Shown piece by piece: positions 1 through 14,480 of a DNA stretch of 64,000 nt. This stretch comes from Vulgatibacter incomptus (GTDB taxonomy: Bacteria > Myxococcota > Myxococcia > Myxococcales > Vulgatibacteraceae). Position 1 is the stretch's first letter. Every line of letters begins with the position of its first letter. Where the stretch lies: positions 2,725,501 to 2,789,500 of the forward strand of contig NZ_CP012332.1 of the NCBI RefSeq assembly GCF_001263175.1. The letters are read 5' to 3'. The notes below the pieces were generated by a model. The model was not told where the DNA came from, searched no databases, and saw nothing but the letters and a program-made list of their open reading frames with translations. The translations under genes were made by a program, and so were the position numbers.

Positions 1-2265
1 CGCGCGGGTTCCAGAGGTGAACCGCTGCGCGAAGTTCCAGAACGCGATGTCGCCGGCGAGCGTGTCCCAGCCCCGGCTCGTGCCCGCCCGCCAGACGAGG
101 TGCGTGACTCCCAGCTCCTCGAGCTTGTCCCAGATCGCGCCGGGGTCGAGGAGCTGCCCGTAGCTGATCCCTCCCTGCCAGCCCTGGAAATCGGAGACGG
201 AGGGGGCGCCGATCCCCGTGTGGAGGTGGATGTCGTGCAAGAGCGCCTTGGCTCCCTTGGGGAGGCGCTTCCGGAGCTCGGAGATGTCACCGAAGGTGCG
301 AACCCGCTGCTCGGGCTTCTTCGTGTAACCCGACGCGAGGAGATCGGCGCTCGCCTCGATGGGCTTCTTCGCCATGTTGTGCGTGGGGAAGAAGAAGACG
401 TCGCCGCCCCAAACGAGCTGGAGCGCGATCGCCGTCAAGAGCGCGGCGCGGGCCGCCCTCCCCTGCCGCCACAGCAGCACCATCACGGAAGCAGTCGCCG
501 CCGCCATGAGCGGCATCAGCGTCTGCAGGTGGCGGTCCTGGTGGTGGATCCAGAACCACGTGAGGATCCCGAGGTGGATGCTGGCGAAGAGCGCCACCAG
601 CCATCGCGAAGCCCGCACGAAGGGGAGGCAGAGGAGCGTCAGGGTGAGCAGCGATCCGAAGACCGGGACGCGGCCGTGGAACTCCCCCCAGTCGTGGGGA
701 AGGAACGAGAAGGTGAAGAGGACCTTCAGCGACTCGAGGACGCCGGCCCAGTTCTTGGACGGCTGCCACACCTGCCCGAGGTTGCCGTAGCGGAACACGT
801 CGCCGGCGCCGTCGAACCACGGCCGCATCGCGAAGTACTCGCTCCCCGCGGGGTAGATGGGGCTCCCGTACCAGATCCAGTTCTTCAGCCAATGGGGCGC
901 GGTGAAGACGAGGCCCGCCACCACACAGGCGAGGGGCCCGGCGATCCACGCCCACTTCGGCGACCGGCCGCGAGCGGCGCGCACGGCGAGGACCAGGGCG
1001 CGGAACGCGATCGCGAGGACCGGGAAGACGAGGATCGCGAAGGCGGAGGAGTACTTGCTGAGGATCGCGCCGGCGATCATCGCCGCCAGGAGCACGGAGC
1101 TCCGGACGTCGAGGCGCTTCCAGGCGCGCAGGGTCGCGAGGAAGACGGGGATCGAGAAGATCGCCGCGATGTGATCGGTGCCGACGCTGAGGTTGGAGTC
1201 GTAGAGGAGCATCCCCGGGAAGAGGAAGCGGACCACCCAGACCAGCCGCGGATCGGCGCCGGGGACGAGCCTTCGGACCAGGGCCCCGATCCCGATCAGG
1301 GTCGTGACGAAGAGCACGAACTCCATGTGGGCCGCGAGGGAGAGCTGACCGAAGAGGCCGCCCAGCGGCTCGATCAGGAAGGCCCACGCGTAGAGGAAGC
1401 TCGGCAGGTGAGGCGCGGTGCCCGGGAACCAGCCTTCGAGGAAGGGCCCCACGAAGCCCTGGGTGGCGTACTGCTCGGCGATGGCGAGGTGCTTCCACCT
1501 CGAGTCGAAGGAGATGTTCGCCGGCGAGAGGATGAGGAAGTACGCCATCCCCAGCACGACGAGGCCGATCGCCCACGCGAGATAGCCCCAGGCCGGGAAC
1601 GGAGCGCTGCGACGACGCCAGGCGCGGCGGTGCCGGAGCCAGCGCTTGCCGTGGCGAGCGAGCGGTCGCGCGCCGACCGCGATCATCGCCAGAGGCAGGA
1701 GCGCGAAGGTGACGGGACCGAGCGCGCCCACGAGGCCGAGGAAGAAGATGGCCAGGAAGAACGCGAAGACCCCGAGGGGAATCGCGAAGGTGAGGCGTTC
1801 CGCGGTGCGCAGCGGACGGCCGGTGATCCAACGCGTGAGCACGAAGCCCGTGGAGAGGCAGGCCAGCGCGAAGACGAGCGAGAGGGACCAGGCCTGGGCG
1901 AAGATCCAGAAGAGCCAGTCCTTCACCCGGTAGTGGTCATCCACGAAGAAGCCGAACCCGACCGTCGCCGCGGCGATCGTGACGGGGGCGCCGATGCGGC
2001 GGGCGCGATCGACCCAGGCCCAACGGCTCTTCCGACCGTCGGGGACGGGTTTCGTCGCCGCAGCGAGATCGGACGCGACCTCGTCCTCCGCGGTACCGGC
2101 CGTCTCCAGCGTCGGCGTCTCGGAGGCTTCGCTCTCGATGAGGCCGGCGTGCTCCGTCACCTCTCGCGTTGCGCTCGCTTCGTCGTCGAGCCGGCTGGCG
2201 TTCGTGCCGACGTCGGCTTCCGCTGCCGGGTCGACGCGGTCCGTGCCTTCGTTTCGATCCGCCAT
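1..2265 (-). CDS. Large membrane glycosyltransferase-like (GT-C type) protein, 3' end outside window
   Basis: An open frame runs from an ATG at 2265 to the left edge without a stop, giving at least 755 residues with the C-terminus missing. About 80 acidic, Ser/Thr-rich cytoplasmic residues are followed by a long series of hydrophobic helices. An early luminal loop reads SPANISFDSRWKHLAIAEQY, and a late soluble part contains EELGVTHLVWRAG. The topology resembles GT39/ArnT-like lipid-linked sugar transferases, which use polyprenyl-phosphate sugars at the periplasmic face. The donor-binding Asp/Glu motif is not clear, so enzyme class is inference. It diverges from the glycosyltransferase operon at 2483, suggesting a joint envelope-glycan role. 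A membrane protein of another class remains possible. Confidence 0.75.
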   Translation of the reverse strand, partial: MADRNEGTDRVDPAAEADVGTNASRLDDEASATREVTEHAGLIESEASETPTLETAGTAEDEVASDLAAATKPVPDGRKSRWAWVDRARRIGAPVTIAAATVGFGFFVDDHYRVKDWLFWIFAQAWSLSLVFALACLSTGFVLTRWITGRPLRTAERLTFAIPLGVFAFFLAIFFLGLVGALGPVTFALLPLAMIAVGARPLARHGKRWLRHRRAWRRRSAPFPAWGYLAWAIGLVVLGMAYFLILSPANISFDSRWKHLAIAEQYATQGFVGPFLEGWFPGTAPHLPSFLYAWAFLIEPLGGLFGQLSLAAHMEFVLFVTTLIGIGALVRRLVPGADPRLVWVVRFLFPGMLLYDSNLSVGTDHIAAIFSIPVFLATLRAWKRLDVRSSVLLAAMIAGAILSKYSSAFAILVFPVLAIAFRALVLAVRAARGRSPKWAWIAGPLACVVAGLVFTAPHWLKNWIWYGSPIYPAGSEYFAMRPWFDGAGDVFRYGNLGQVWQPSKNWAGVLESLKVLFTFSFLPHDWGEFHGRVPVFGSLLTLTLLCLPFVRASRWLVALFASIHLGILTWFWIHHQDRHLQTLMPLMAAATASVMVLLWRQGRAARAALLTAIALQLVWGGDVFFFPTHNMAKKPIEASADLLASGYTKKPEQRVRTFGDISELRKRLPKGAKALLHDIHLHTGIGAPSVSDFQGWQGGISYGQLLDPGAIWDKLEELGVTHLVWRAGTSRGWDTLAGDIAFWNFAQRFTSGTRA

Positions 2266-2426
2266 TGATCCTCTCGAGAAAGTCCTTCCATCGCGCACGA
2301 TCCGAGTCTGCTCAACCCGATTTCGACGGGGCCAGACGATGGACCGGCGCAGCCCAATGGCGATCGAGCACCACCCGCGCGCGACCGCGTGACCGAAGGT
2401 GCGGCGGAGGCGACGCGCCGCCGACC

Positions 2427-2455
2427 TTGCCACCGCGTGGAACATGCCGTATTCT
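2427..2455 (+). promoter_or_regulatory. Putative sigma70 promoter of the glycosyltransferase operon
   Basis: TTGCCA (2427-2432), a 17-nt spacer, then TATTCT (2450-2455), ending 27 nt before the ATG at 2483. The transcription start would be near 2462, leaving a short leader that contains AAGGG as ribosome binding site. Spacing is ideal and both boxes are recognisable; not tested. Confidence 0.55.
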
Positions 2456-2482
2456 CGACTCTTTTGGAAGGGTAGAACGAAG

Positions 2483-3511
2483 ATGTCCGTCGCACGGGTC
2501 GCCACGCCTTCCCCTGCTGCCGAGGAGGGCGACCGCGGCCGCGAGGGCCCCTATGTCTCGGTGGTCGTCCCGGTCTTCAACGAAGAAGAGAACCTCTCCC
2601 GCCTCGTGGACGAGCTCGGGGCGGGCCTCGACGCCTGCGGGCGCCCCTGGGAGGTCCTCCTCGTCGACGACGGCAGCACGGACGGCAGCTTCGCCGAGCT
2701 GAAGAGGCTGCAAGCCCGCGACGCCCGTCTCCGCGTGATCCGCTTCCGGCGCAACTTCGGCCAGACCGCCGCCTTCGCCGCAGGCTTCGCCCACGCCAAG
2801 GGCACCTGGGTGATCACCATCGACGCCGATCTGCAGAACGATCCGGCCGACATCCCGTCGCTCCTCGCCAAGGCGGAGGAGGGCTGGGACATCGTGAGCG
2901 GCTGGCGCGCCAACCGGCAGGACGCCCTCGTGAGCCGGAAGATCCCCTCGCGCGTGGCGAACAAGCTGATCGCCGCGGTGACGGGTGTTCGCCTCAACGA
3001 CTACGGGTGCTCGCTGAAGGTCTACCACCGCGACGTGGTGAAGAGCATCCGGCTCTACGGCGAGCTGCATCGCTTCGTCCCCGCCGTCGCCAACATGGTC
3101 GGCGCCCGCGTCGTCGAGATGCCGGTGAACCACCGCGCCCGCGTGGCCGGCGTCTCCAAGTACACCGGGCTCACCAAGACGGTGAAGCGGGCGATGAAGG
3201 TCTTCCTCGACCTCCTCACCGTGCGCTTCCTCCTGAGCTACTCCACGAGGCCGATCCACATCTTCGGCGGGATCGGGCTCCTGAGCTCGGCGGTCGGAGG
3301 CGCGATCGGCCTCTACCTGTCCTTCGTCAAGCTGGCGCTCGGCCGCCCGATCGGTGAGCGCCCGCTCCTGCTGCTCGCCGTGCTGCTGATGATCGTGGGC
3401 GTCCACTTCGTCACCATCGGGCTCCTGGGCGAGCTGCTGGTGCGCACCTACCACGAGTCGCAGAACAAGGAGATCTACGCGATCCGCGAGATCCTCGAGG
3501 AGCAGGCATAG
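2483..3511 (+). CDS. Glycosyltransferase family 2, polyprenyl-phosphate sugar transferase type
   Basis: A 342-residue protein with a GT-A domain followed by two C-terminal transmembrane helices, the architecture of the DPM1/ArnC/GtrB group that loads a sugar onto undecaprenyl or dolichyl phosphate at the cytoplasmic face. Visible motifs: VSVVVPVFNEEENL near residue 31, DDGSTDGS, the DxD-like IDADLQNDPADIP, and GVSKY in the acceptor-side loop. The ATG at 2483 is preferred over an upstream GTG at 2399 because AAGGG precedes it and conservation starts here. The stop directly abuts the next ATG, so the genes are cotranscribed. The product could feed the GT-C proteins at 1-2265 or 43491. Confidence 0.9.
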   Translation: MSVARVATPSPAAEEGDRGREGPYVSVVVPVFNEEENLSRLVDELGAGLDACGRPWEVLLVDDGSTDGSFAELKRLQARDARLRVIRFRRNFGQTAAFAAGFAHAKGTWVITIDADLQNDPADIPSLLAKAEEGWDIVSGWRANRQDALVSRKIPSRVANKLIAAVTGVRLNDYGCSLKVYHRDVVKSIRLYGELHRFVPAVANMVGARVVEMPVNHRARVAGVSKYTGLTKTVKRAMKVFLDLLTVRFLLSYSTRPIHIFGGIGLLSSAVGGAIGLYLSFVKLALGRPIGERPLLLLAVLLMIVGVHFVTIGLLGELLVRTYHESQNKEIYAIREILEEQA

Positions 3512-4144
3512 ATGGGCTTCATCGATCTCCTCAAGAGCATCCCCATCGACCTCGGCCAGGGCTCCGTCGCGGACCACACAGAGGGCAAGCAGATCGCGAT
3601 GCGCCTGGTGCCGCCGGGCGAGGGCCGGACCGCCCTCGACGTGGGGTGCCGCGCCGGCGTGCAGACCCGCTGGCTCCAGGGCCGCGGCTACACCGTCACC
3701 TCCATCGACGTGGAGAAGAAGTTCGACGAGGCGCGGGTCGTCGACGCGAACGATCCGCTCCCGTTCCCCGACGAGAGCTTCGATCTGGTGTGGTGCTCCG
3801 AGGTCCTCGAGCACCTCCGCGATCCCGCCCGGGCGCTCGCGGAGCTGCAGCGGGTCGTGAAGCCCGGCGGCGAGCTCGTCCTCACCACGCCCAACAGCTA
3901 CGCCCTGCTCTTCCGCTTCATCGCGCTCTTCGGCCTCACGCCGCAGAGGATCCAGCGCAAGGATCACCTCCACTTCTTCGCGGAGGGCGACATCCGGCGC
4001 CTCTGTCCGGACGCGGACGTCTTCGGCTACTTCCCCTACATCTGGATCAAGCGGACCATCCGAGGCGCCGTGGGTCACCTCTCGCCGACCTTCGTGATCC
4101 GGATCCGCAAGGGACAGGACGACGCCGGGCGACGGGCAGCATGA
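3512..4144 (+). CDS. Class I SAM-dependent methyltransferase
   Basis: A 210-residue Methyltransf_11-type enzyme. Motif I is ALDVGCRAGVQTRWL (near residue 39), with an acidic SIDVE after strand 2. The post-I region contains WCSEVLEHLRDP and the motif III region VVKPGGELVLTTPNSY. The substrate cannot be read; glycan or lipid-linked saccharide methylation is suggested by its place between a GT2 enzyme (stop-start abutment TAGATG) and a flippase-like protein. Motif I has Arg where many homologs have Gly (GCRAG rather than GCGTG), a mild oddity that should still permit SAM binding. Confidence 0.88.
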   Translation: MGFIDLLKSIPIDLGQGSVADHTEGKQIAMRLVPPGEGRTALDVGCRAGVQTRWLQGRGYTVTSIDVEKKFDEARVVDANDPLPFPDESFDLVWCSEVLEHLRDPARALAELQRVVKPGGELVLTTPNSYALLFRFIALFGLTPQRIQRKDHLHFFAEGDIRRLCPDADVFGYFPYIWIKRTIRGAVGHLSPTFVIRIRKGQDDAGRRAA

Positions 4145-4184
4145 TCCGGGGCTCGGAGCAGGCCCGTGCCCTGGAGGCGGGAGC

Positions 4185-5159
4185 GTGAGCCCCAAGGCCC
4201 TGCGAGGCCTCGTCGCCTTCGCCGTCTCCGGCGCCCTCGTCGCCTTCCTCCTCTCGCGGCTCGACCTCGCGTCCGCCTTCGAGCGCTTCCGCTCGGCGGA
4301 TCCCGCCTGGCTCGTCGCCGCTGCGGCGCTCTCCCTCGTCGTGCTCTTCCTCCGTGGGATCCGCTTCTCCTCCCTCTCGGATCGGGCGCGTCTGCCGCTC
4401 ACCACGGCGGCGGTGGCGGTGCAGGTCTTCCTCAACCGCGTGACGCCGTTCCGGCTGGGCGAGCTCTCCCTCCCCTGGCTCCTCGGCCGCCACGCAGGCG
4501 AAGACGGCGCCCGCGCCCTCGTCCGGCTGCTGCTCGTGCGCCTCGTCGATCTGTTGGTGGTGGCCGGCGCCGTCGTCGTGGCCGCCGCCAGCCGCGCAGG
4601 GAGCGGGGGGCCCGCCCTGCTCCCGACCGCCGCGCTCCTCGGCCTCCTCCTCGCCGTGCTCTTCACCTTCCGGCGCTGGCTCTCGCCGCTGCTGAACCTG
4701 ATACGCAGGGCCGTTGCCCTCGCCGGCCTCGGCAAGGTCGGGGCCATCGATCGGGTCCTCTCCCGCCTCGCCGGCGCAGCCTCGGACGGCGATGCGCTCC
4801 GGCCGAGACAGAGAGTGACCGTCGCTCTCACCAGCCTCGGCGTCTTCGTCGTCCAGATGGCGATGTTCGCCGCGATCCTGCGCGCGTTCGGGATCGGGCT
4901 CCCGGTGGAGGCCCTGGCCCTGGGCGGCGCGGTGGCGCAGGCGGGCGCCGCCGTCCCCGTCGCCAGCGTGGGGACCTTCGGCACCCAGGAAGCGAGCTGG
5001 GTGGCAGGCTACGTCTGGGCCGGCCTCCCGATGGAGGACGCGATCGTCACAGCCATCGCCTCCCAGCTCCTCACCCTGCTCTTCGCTGCGCTCTTCGCCC
5101 TGCCGGCCTGGCTCTGGCTCGAGCGCCGCCCGCCCGTCGCGGCAGCCGAGGCCAAGTAG
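4185..5159 (+). CDS. UPF0104/LPG-synthase transmembrane-domain protein
   Basis: A 324-residue polytopic protein with seven or eight predicted helices, beginning at a GTG with a perfect GGAGGCGG eight bases upstream. It carries the UPF0104 (YbhN/AglD/MprF-N) signature elements RGIRFSSL, FLNRVTPFRLGELSLPWLLG and VGTFGTQEASW. The family contains lipid flippases such as the membrane half of MprF and proteins in archaeal N-glycosylation. Third gene of the 2483 operon, 40 nt after the methyltransferase, so a role in moving the lipid-linked sugar made upstream is plausible inference. A paralog lies at 55608-56636. Confidence 0.85.
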   Translation: MSPKALRGLVAFAVSGALVAFLLSRLDLASAFERFRSADPAWLVAAAALSLVVLFLRGIRFSSLSDRARLPLTTAAVAVQVFLNRVTPFRLGELSLPWLLGRHAGEDGARALVRLLLVRLVDLLVVAGAVVVAAASRAGSGGPALLPTAALLGLLLAVLFTFRRWLSPLLNLIRRAVALAGLGKVGAIDRVLSRLAGAASDGDALRPRQRVTVALTSLGVFVVQMAMFAAILRAFGIGLPVEALALGGAVAQAGAAVPVASVGTFGTQEASWVAGYVWAGLPMEDAIVTAIASQLLTLLFAALFALPAWLWLERRPPVAAAEAK

Positions 5160-5220
5160 CGGTTTCGGGGCGGCCGCACGGCCGGCAGCAGGGGCCTCTC
5201 GGGCCGCGACGGCACCTCGC

Positions 5221-5248
5221 TTGCCAAGGTCGCGGCCCGTCTTAGCTT
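5221..5248 (+). promoter_or_regulatory. Weak putative promoter of clpB
   Basis: TTGCCA (5221-5226) and TAGCTT (5243-5248) with a 16-nt spacer end six bases before the clpB ATG. No Shine-Dalgarno precedes that ATG, so transcription may start at or next to the start codon (leaderless). No clear sigma32 (CTTGAA/CCCCAT) box is visible, although clpB is usually heat-regulated. Confidence 0.3.
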
Positions 5249-5254
5249 GCTGCC

Positions 5255-7885
<2,631 letters not shown>

Positions 7886-7898
7886 AGAAGAATCTCTC

Positions 7899-7929
7899 AA
7901 AGACCCGCCTTGGCTTTCGGCGGGTCTTT
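7899..7929 (+). terminator. Rho-independent terminator of clpB
   Basis: A perfect 11-bp stem, AAAGACCCGCC (7899-7909) paired with GGCGGGTCTTT (7919-7929), around a 9-nt loop, 13 nt after the clpB stop. The A/T ends of the stem supply the U-tract. Confidence 0.85.
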
Positions 7930-7951
7930 GCGTGATCATGGCGCTCGACAC

Positions 7952-8611
7952 ATGAGCCCCACTCCTCCCCGCAAGAAGACGACTGCCAGGCCCCCGAAGG
8001 CCAAGGAAGCCGAACCCGCTCTCGACGCCGAGACCGAGATCCACGGCCCCGATCTCGCCCCCACGGTCGGCGCGAACCTGCGCCGGCTGCGCATGAGGCG
8101 CGGCCTCTCGCTCGAGAAGCTCTCCCAGGCCTGCGGGGTCAGCCGCGCCATGCTCGGGCAGATCGAGCTCGGCAGGAGCGCGCCCACGATCAACGTCCTC
8201 TGGAAGATCGCCCGGGCCCTCGACGTCACCTTCTCCGCGCTGATCACCGCCCGCGTCGCGTCCGGCACCACCGTGCTCCGCGCGACTGAGGCGAGGCGGC
8301 TCACCAGCGCCGACGGCAGCTTCACCTCCCGGGCGCTCTTCCCCTTCGACGAGCCGCGCCGGGTGGAGTTCTACGAGCTCGAGCTCGCGCCCGGAGGCGT
8401 CGAGCGCGCGGATCCCCACCCGGCGGGCACGGGCGAAAACCTCGTGGTGGTCGAGGGCGAGGTGGCGATCGAGCTCAACGGCGAGGAGACGCGCCTCAAG
8501 ACGGGCGACGCGATCCTCTTCGAGGCCGACTCGCCCCACGTCTACCGGAACCCGGGCCAGACGAAGGCCCGGATGTACCTCGTGATGACCTACGCCGACT
8601 CGGTAGGCTGA
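7952..8611 (+). CDS. XRE-family regulator with C-terminal cupin
   Basis: A 219-residue transcription factor. A basic, Pro-rich N-terminus (1-30) is followed by a lambda-repressor-type helix-turn-helix (about 40-95; RRGLSLEKLSQACGVSRAML) and a cupin barrel (about 140-215; VVVEGEVAIELNGEE, DAILFEADSPHVYRN). XRE-cupin proteins generally sense a small ligand in the cupin and control amino-acid, polyamine or stress genes. The ligand and targets here are unknown. Start chosen at ATG 7952, since the upstream TTG lies within the clpB terminator. Convergent with the minus-strand gene ending at 8615. Confidence 0.88.
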   Translation: MSPTPPRKKTTARPPKAKEAEPALDAETEIHGPDLAPTVGANLRRLRMRRGLSLEKLSQACGVSRAMLGQIELGRSAPTINVLWKIARALDVTFSALITARVASGTTVLRATEARRLTSADGSFTSRALFPFDEPRRVEFYELELAPGGVERADPHPAGTGENLVVVEGEVAIELNGEETRLKTGDAILFEADSPHVYRNPGQTKARMYLVMTYADSVG

Positions 8612-8614
8612 AGG

Positions 8615-9760
8615 CTATCCTGGCCGGAGGCGATCGGCCAACCAGCGCGCCATGCGATCGATCTCCCGGACGTCCAGGACGCCGCCCTCGACGATGAGGC
8701 TGCGATCGGGCACGTCGAGGTTGCTGGGCGGCGCGTAGACCGCGAGGGCGACGACGCGCTTGTCGTGGGCCGCGACCTCGGCTGCGGGAGCCGAGGAAAC
8801 GCCCCCGGTCACCACGCCCAGGCGGAAGGGATCGAGCTCAGGCCTGGACGAGAGCACGTCGAGGGCGAGCTCGAGCACCGCCTCCTCGGCAGCGCCCCCG
8901 CCGAGATCGAGGCGAACGCTCGCGATGCCCGCCTCCGCCAGCCGCGCCGAGAGCGAGTCCCCCGCGCTGGTGCCGGGCTCGGTTCCGCGACCCGCGAGGA
9001 CGACGCCGGGCCAGGGGCCGATCCCGGCGGGGAGCCGAAGCACGGCCTTGTGGGCCACGGCGCGGCCGTCCACCAGCCGGAGCGAGCGATCCCCCGAAGG
9101 CGTCCCGCCCTGGCCCTGCGGCAGCGAGAGGCCGCCGCGAGCGAGGAGGTAGGAGACCTCCTCCGCCGTCACCTCCGGTAGATGGGCGTAACACGAGTGG
9201 ATCTGTTCATCCCGATCCACCCGAATGGGCGCGACGATCTCGACGCCCATCGCACCCAGCTCGTCCAGCGAGTCGGAGACGCCGCAGGGGACCGCGACGA
9301 GGATCCGCTCGGCGCCGCGCCGCCGGAGGAACTCGATCCCGGCGCGGGTGGTGAGGCCGGTGAAGACCGCGTCGTCGACGATCACCGCCACGTGGCTCCG
9401 CACCACCTCGGCCGGATCGGGCGCGCCGAAGACCTCGCGCCAGCGGGCCAGCCGCATCGCCACGTCCTCGCCCATGCTCTCCATCTCGGCCGGGAGGAGG
9501 CCCGAGTCCTTGGCGAGGCCGGTGGTGACCATCGCACCGTCGGCGTCGATGGCGCCCACCACCACCTCCGGCTGCTCCGGCAGCCCGACCTTTCGCACGA
9601 GCAGCGGCACCATCGGCGCGTGGAGCGCCTCCGCCACCTGCGCCCCAACCTGCACGCCGCCCCGCGGCACCGCGAGCACCACCGCCGGCCCGTCGATCCG
9701 CGGCGCGAGCAGCTTCCCGAGACGCCTTCCGGCGTCGATCCTGTCGAGGTAGCGTTCCAT
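8615..9760 (-). CDS. Phosphoribosyltransferase fused to a degenerate alpha/beta-hydrolase-like domain
   Basis: The N-terminal ~215 residues are a type I phosphoribosyltransferase-like domain (LAVPRGGVQVGAQVA, RKVGLP, and PRPP loop VIVDDAVFTGLTT). The C-terminal ~165 residues resemble the dienelactone-hydrolase half of known PRTase-hydrolase fusions (GPWPGVVLAGRGTEPG, RLDLGG, LIVEGG). The usual nucleophile elbow GxSxG is not seen; the matching position reads VVTGGV, so hydrolase activity is doubtful. Start at ATG 9760 (MERYL) is preferred to ATG 9772 because GGGTAGGA sits at better spacing. Biochemical substrate unknown. Confidence 0.75.
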   Translation of the reverse strand: MERYLDRIDAGRRLGKLLAPRIDGPAVVLAVPRGGVQVGAQVAEALHAPMVPLLVRKVGLPEQPEVVVGAIDADGAMVTTGLAKDSGLLPAEMESMGEDVAMRLARWREVFGAPDPAEVVRSHVAVIVDDAVFTGLTTRAGIEFLRRRGAERILVAVPCGVSDSLDELGAMGVEIVAPIRVDRDEQIHSCYAHLPEVTAEEVSYLLARGGLSLPQGQGGTPSGDRSLRLVDGRAVAHKAVLRLPAGIGPWPGVVLAGRGTEPGTSAGDSLSARLAEAGIASVRLDLGGGAAEEAVLELALDVLSSRPELDPFRLGVVTGGVSSAPAAEVAAHDKRVVALAVYAPPSNLDVPDRSLIVEGGVLDVREIDRMARWLADRLRPG

Positions 9761-9802
9761 GTGTTCGCACATCCTACCCCGACGAACACAAGAGCGCGGC
9801 GG

Positions 9803-10561
9803 CTAGAACCGATGCGTTTGTGAGCCGTCCACCACTACGACCGCGCCGGTCACCCACGACGCCCGGGGAGACGCGAGGAAGGCCACCACGTCGGCCACCT
9901 CCTCAGGCCTGCCGAGGCGGCCGAAGGGGATGGAGCGCTCCACCTCGGCGTAGAACGCTGGATCGTCGACACGGCGCTTGTCCCAGGAGCCGCCGGGGAA
10001 GACGATCGATCCCGGCGCCACGCAGTTCACCCGGATGTTCCGCGGCGCACACTCCAGCGCCGCGGACTTGGCGAAGCCGTGGAGCGCCGCCTTCGCCGAG
10101 ACGTAGGACGGCCGGCCGAAGGCCTCGAGCCCGGAGATCGACGAGACGACCACGAAGGAGCCGCCACCTTCCATCCGGGGCGCACAGCCGCGGAGGAGCC
10201 GCACCGCCGACAGGAAGTTCAGCTCCCACTGCGACCGCCACGCCTCGTCGGGCGTGTCGAGCACGCCGCCCGGCGTAGAGCCACCGGCGTTCGCCACCGC
10301 CACGTCCACGCCGCCCAGCGCGTCCGCGAGCTTCGCCAGCGCTGCGTCGTGGGCGGCGGCGTCGGTGACGTCCGCCGCGGCGATCTCTACACGAGCGCCC
10401 GACGCCCGGATCTCCTCGGCCGCCCTGGCGAGACCCGCCTCGCCCCGTGCCATCAGGCCGAGCGAGCAGCCCTCCGCCGCGAGCGCCTTGGCGATCGCGA
10501 GGCCGATCCCCCTCGAGCCGCCCGTCACGATCGCGCGCTTTCCCTGGAGCTTCAGATCCAT
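9803..10561 (-). CDS. SDR-family NAD(P)-dependent oxidoreductase
   Basis: A 252-residue classical short-chain dehydrogenase/reductase. Features: cofactor motif TGGSRGIG near residue 14, NAGG, the catalytic Ser in VVVSSISG, the YVSAK (YxxxK) active site and a conserved PGSI after it. The C-terminus [12 protein letters not shown] is typical of FabG-like members. It probably reduces a carbonyl or oxidises an alcohol with NADP(H); the substrate is not deducible. It lies between truA and the PRTase fusion on the same strand with short gaps, so may be cotranscribed without functional linkage. Confidence 0.9.
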   Translation of the reverse strand: MDLKLQGKRAIVTGGSRGIGLAIAKALAAEGCSLGLMARGEAGLARAAEEIRASGARVEIAAADVTDAAAHDAALAKLADALGGVDVAVANAGGSTPGGVLDTPDEAWRSQWELNFLSAVRLLRGCAPRMEGGGSFVVVSSISGLEAFGRPSYVSAKAALHGFAKSAALECAPRNIRVNCVAPGSIVFPGGSWDKRRVDDPAFYAEVERSIPFGRLGRPEEVADVVAFLASPRASWVTGAVVVVDGSQTHRF

Positions 10562-10598
10562 GTTCGATCCCTTCCCTTCGCGGGCGCGAAGCCCTCCG

Positions 10599-11348
10599 CT
10601 ACCGCGGCTCGTAGAAGACCTCTTCCATCACGAGGCCCTTGGCCGGAGCCGTCCGCCCGGCGAGGCGCCTGTCGCCGCTCGCGAGGAGCGCCGGCATCGT
10701 CCCGGCCTCCCGCTTGCCCAGGCCCACCTCCACCAGCGTCCCCACCAGGTTGCGCACCATGTGCTTGAGGAAGGCGGTGGCCTCCGCGGTGATCACGATC
10801 TCGCCGGCGGCGCCTGCGCGCACGTCCAGCCGGCGCAGGATCCGCACCGTGGTCTTCGCCGGGCAATCCGCTGCTCGGAAGGCGGAGAAGTCGTGCTCGC
10901 CCAGGAGGCGATCCGCCGCCGCCTGCATCGCCTCCACGTCCAGCGGGCGAAAGAGCTCCCAGTGGGTTCGCCTGCGAAGCGGCGAGCGGCCCGGCCGGTT
11001 CGAGATCCGGTAGACGTAGCGCTTCCCCGACGCGCTGCGCCTCGCGTCGAAGCCCTCGGCCACCTCCTCCGCCGACACCACCGCGACGTCGTCCGGCAGG
11101 ATCGCGTTCAGCCCCTTCTCGAACGCCTGCAACGGCAGCTCCCGCGCGGTTCGGAAGGTCGCCACCTGCCCAAGCGCGTGGACCCCTGCGTCCGTACGGC
11201 CCGCCCCCGTGACCCGCACCGACTCCCCGCCGAGCAGGCGGGCGAGCGCCCCCTCGAGCACCTCCTGAACCGTGCGCCCGTTCGGCTGGACCTGCCAGCC
11301 GACGAAGTCGGTTCCGTCGTATTCGAGGGTGAGCTTGAGGGTGCGCAT
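10599..11348 (-). CDS. truA: tRNA pseudouridine(38-40) synthase TruA
   Basis: A 249-residue protein converting U38-U40 in the tRNA anticodon stem to pseudouridine. The N-terminus [19 protein letters not shown] and the catalytic motif [11 protein letters not shown] with nucleophilic Asp53 are diagnostic; VYRIS and HDFSAF motifs follow, and the C-terminus [10 protein letters not shown] matches the family. ATG 11348 fits the conserved N-terminus; longer upstream frames are spurious. Divergent from recQ with about 115 bp between them. Confidence 0.96.
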   Translation of the reverse strand: MRTLKLTLEYDGTDFVGWQVQPNGRTVQEVLEGALARLLGGESVRVTGAGRTDAGVHALGQVATFRTARELPLQAFEKGLNAILPDDVAVVSAEEVAEGFDARRSASGKRYVYRISNRPGRSPLRRRTHWELFRPLDVEAMQAAADRLLGEHDFSAFRAADCPAKTTVRILRRLDVRAGAAGEIVITAEATAFLKHMVRNLVGTLVEVGLGKREAGTMPALLASGDRRLAGRTAPAKGLVMEEVFYEPR

Positions 11349-11463
11349 GGCGATGCCGGAGGACGAAAGGGAGGAAAACGAGGCGATCCGCGAGCTTTCG
11401 CGTGCGGGGCTCACCTCGCCGAAGAAAAGGGGCGCGGCGGCCTGTTGTACCCCGAAGGAAGGC

Positions 11464-13287
<1,824 letters not shown>

Positions 13288-13306
13288 AGTACGCCGCCGA
13301 CCTTCC

Positions 13307-13335
13307 TTGACCGGCTCCGGGGGCCTCCTTAGGAT
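13307..13335 (+). promoter_or_regulatory. Sigma70-like promoter of prfA
   Basis: TTGACC (13307-13312), exactly 17 nt, then TAGGAT (13330-13335). Transcription would start near 13342, leaving a leader of about 53 nt before the prfA ATG at 13395. One of the best promoter matches in the window. Confidence 0.65.
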
Positions 13336-13394
13336 GCGCCGGCCCTCGCCCGGCGGCGGATTTCGCCGTCCCCGCCGAGCGTTCAAGAAGAGAT

Positions 13395-14480
<1,086 letters not shown>

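Noticed and set aside
100-2268. 722-codon open frame on the plus strand
   Set aside because: It is the exact antisense of the membrane glycosyltransferase-like gene, with Arg/Glu/Gly-rich composition and no recognisable domain. The minus-strand reading has helices and sensible loops.
2312-4984. 890-codon open frame on the minus strand
   Set aside because: It crosses antisense to three clear genes (GT2, methyltransferase, UPF0104). Its low-complexity Arg/Ala/Glu content is typical of GC-rich shadow frames.
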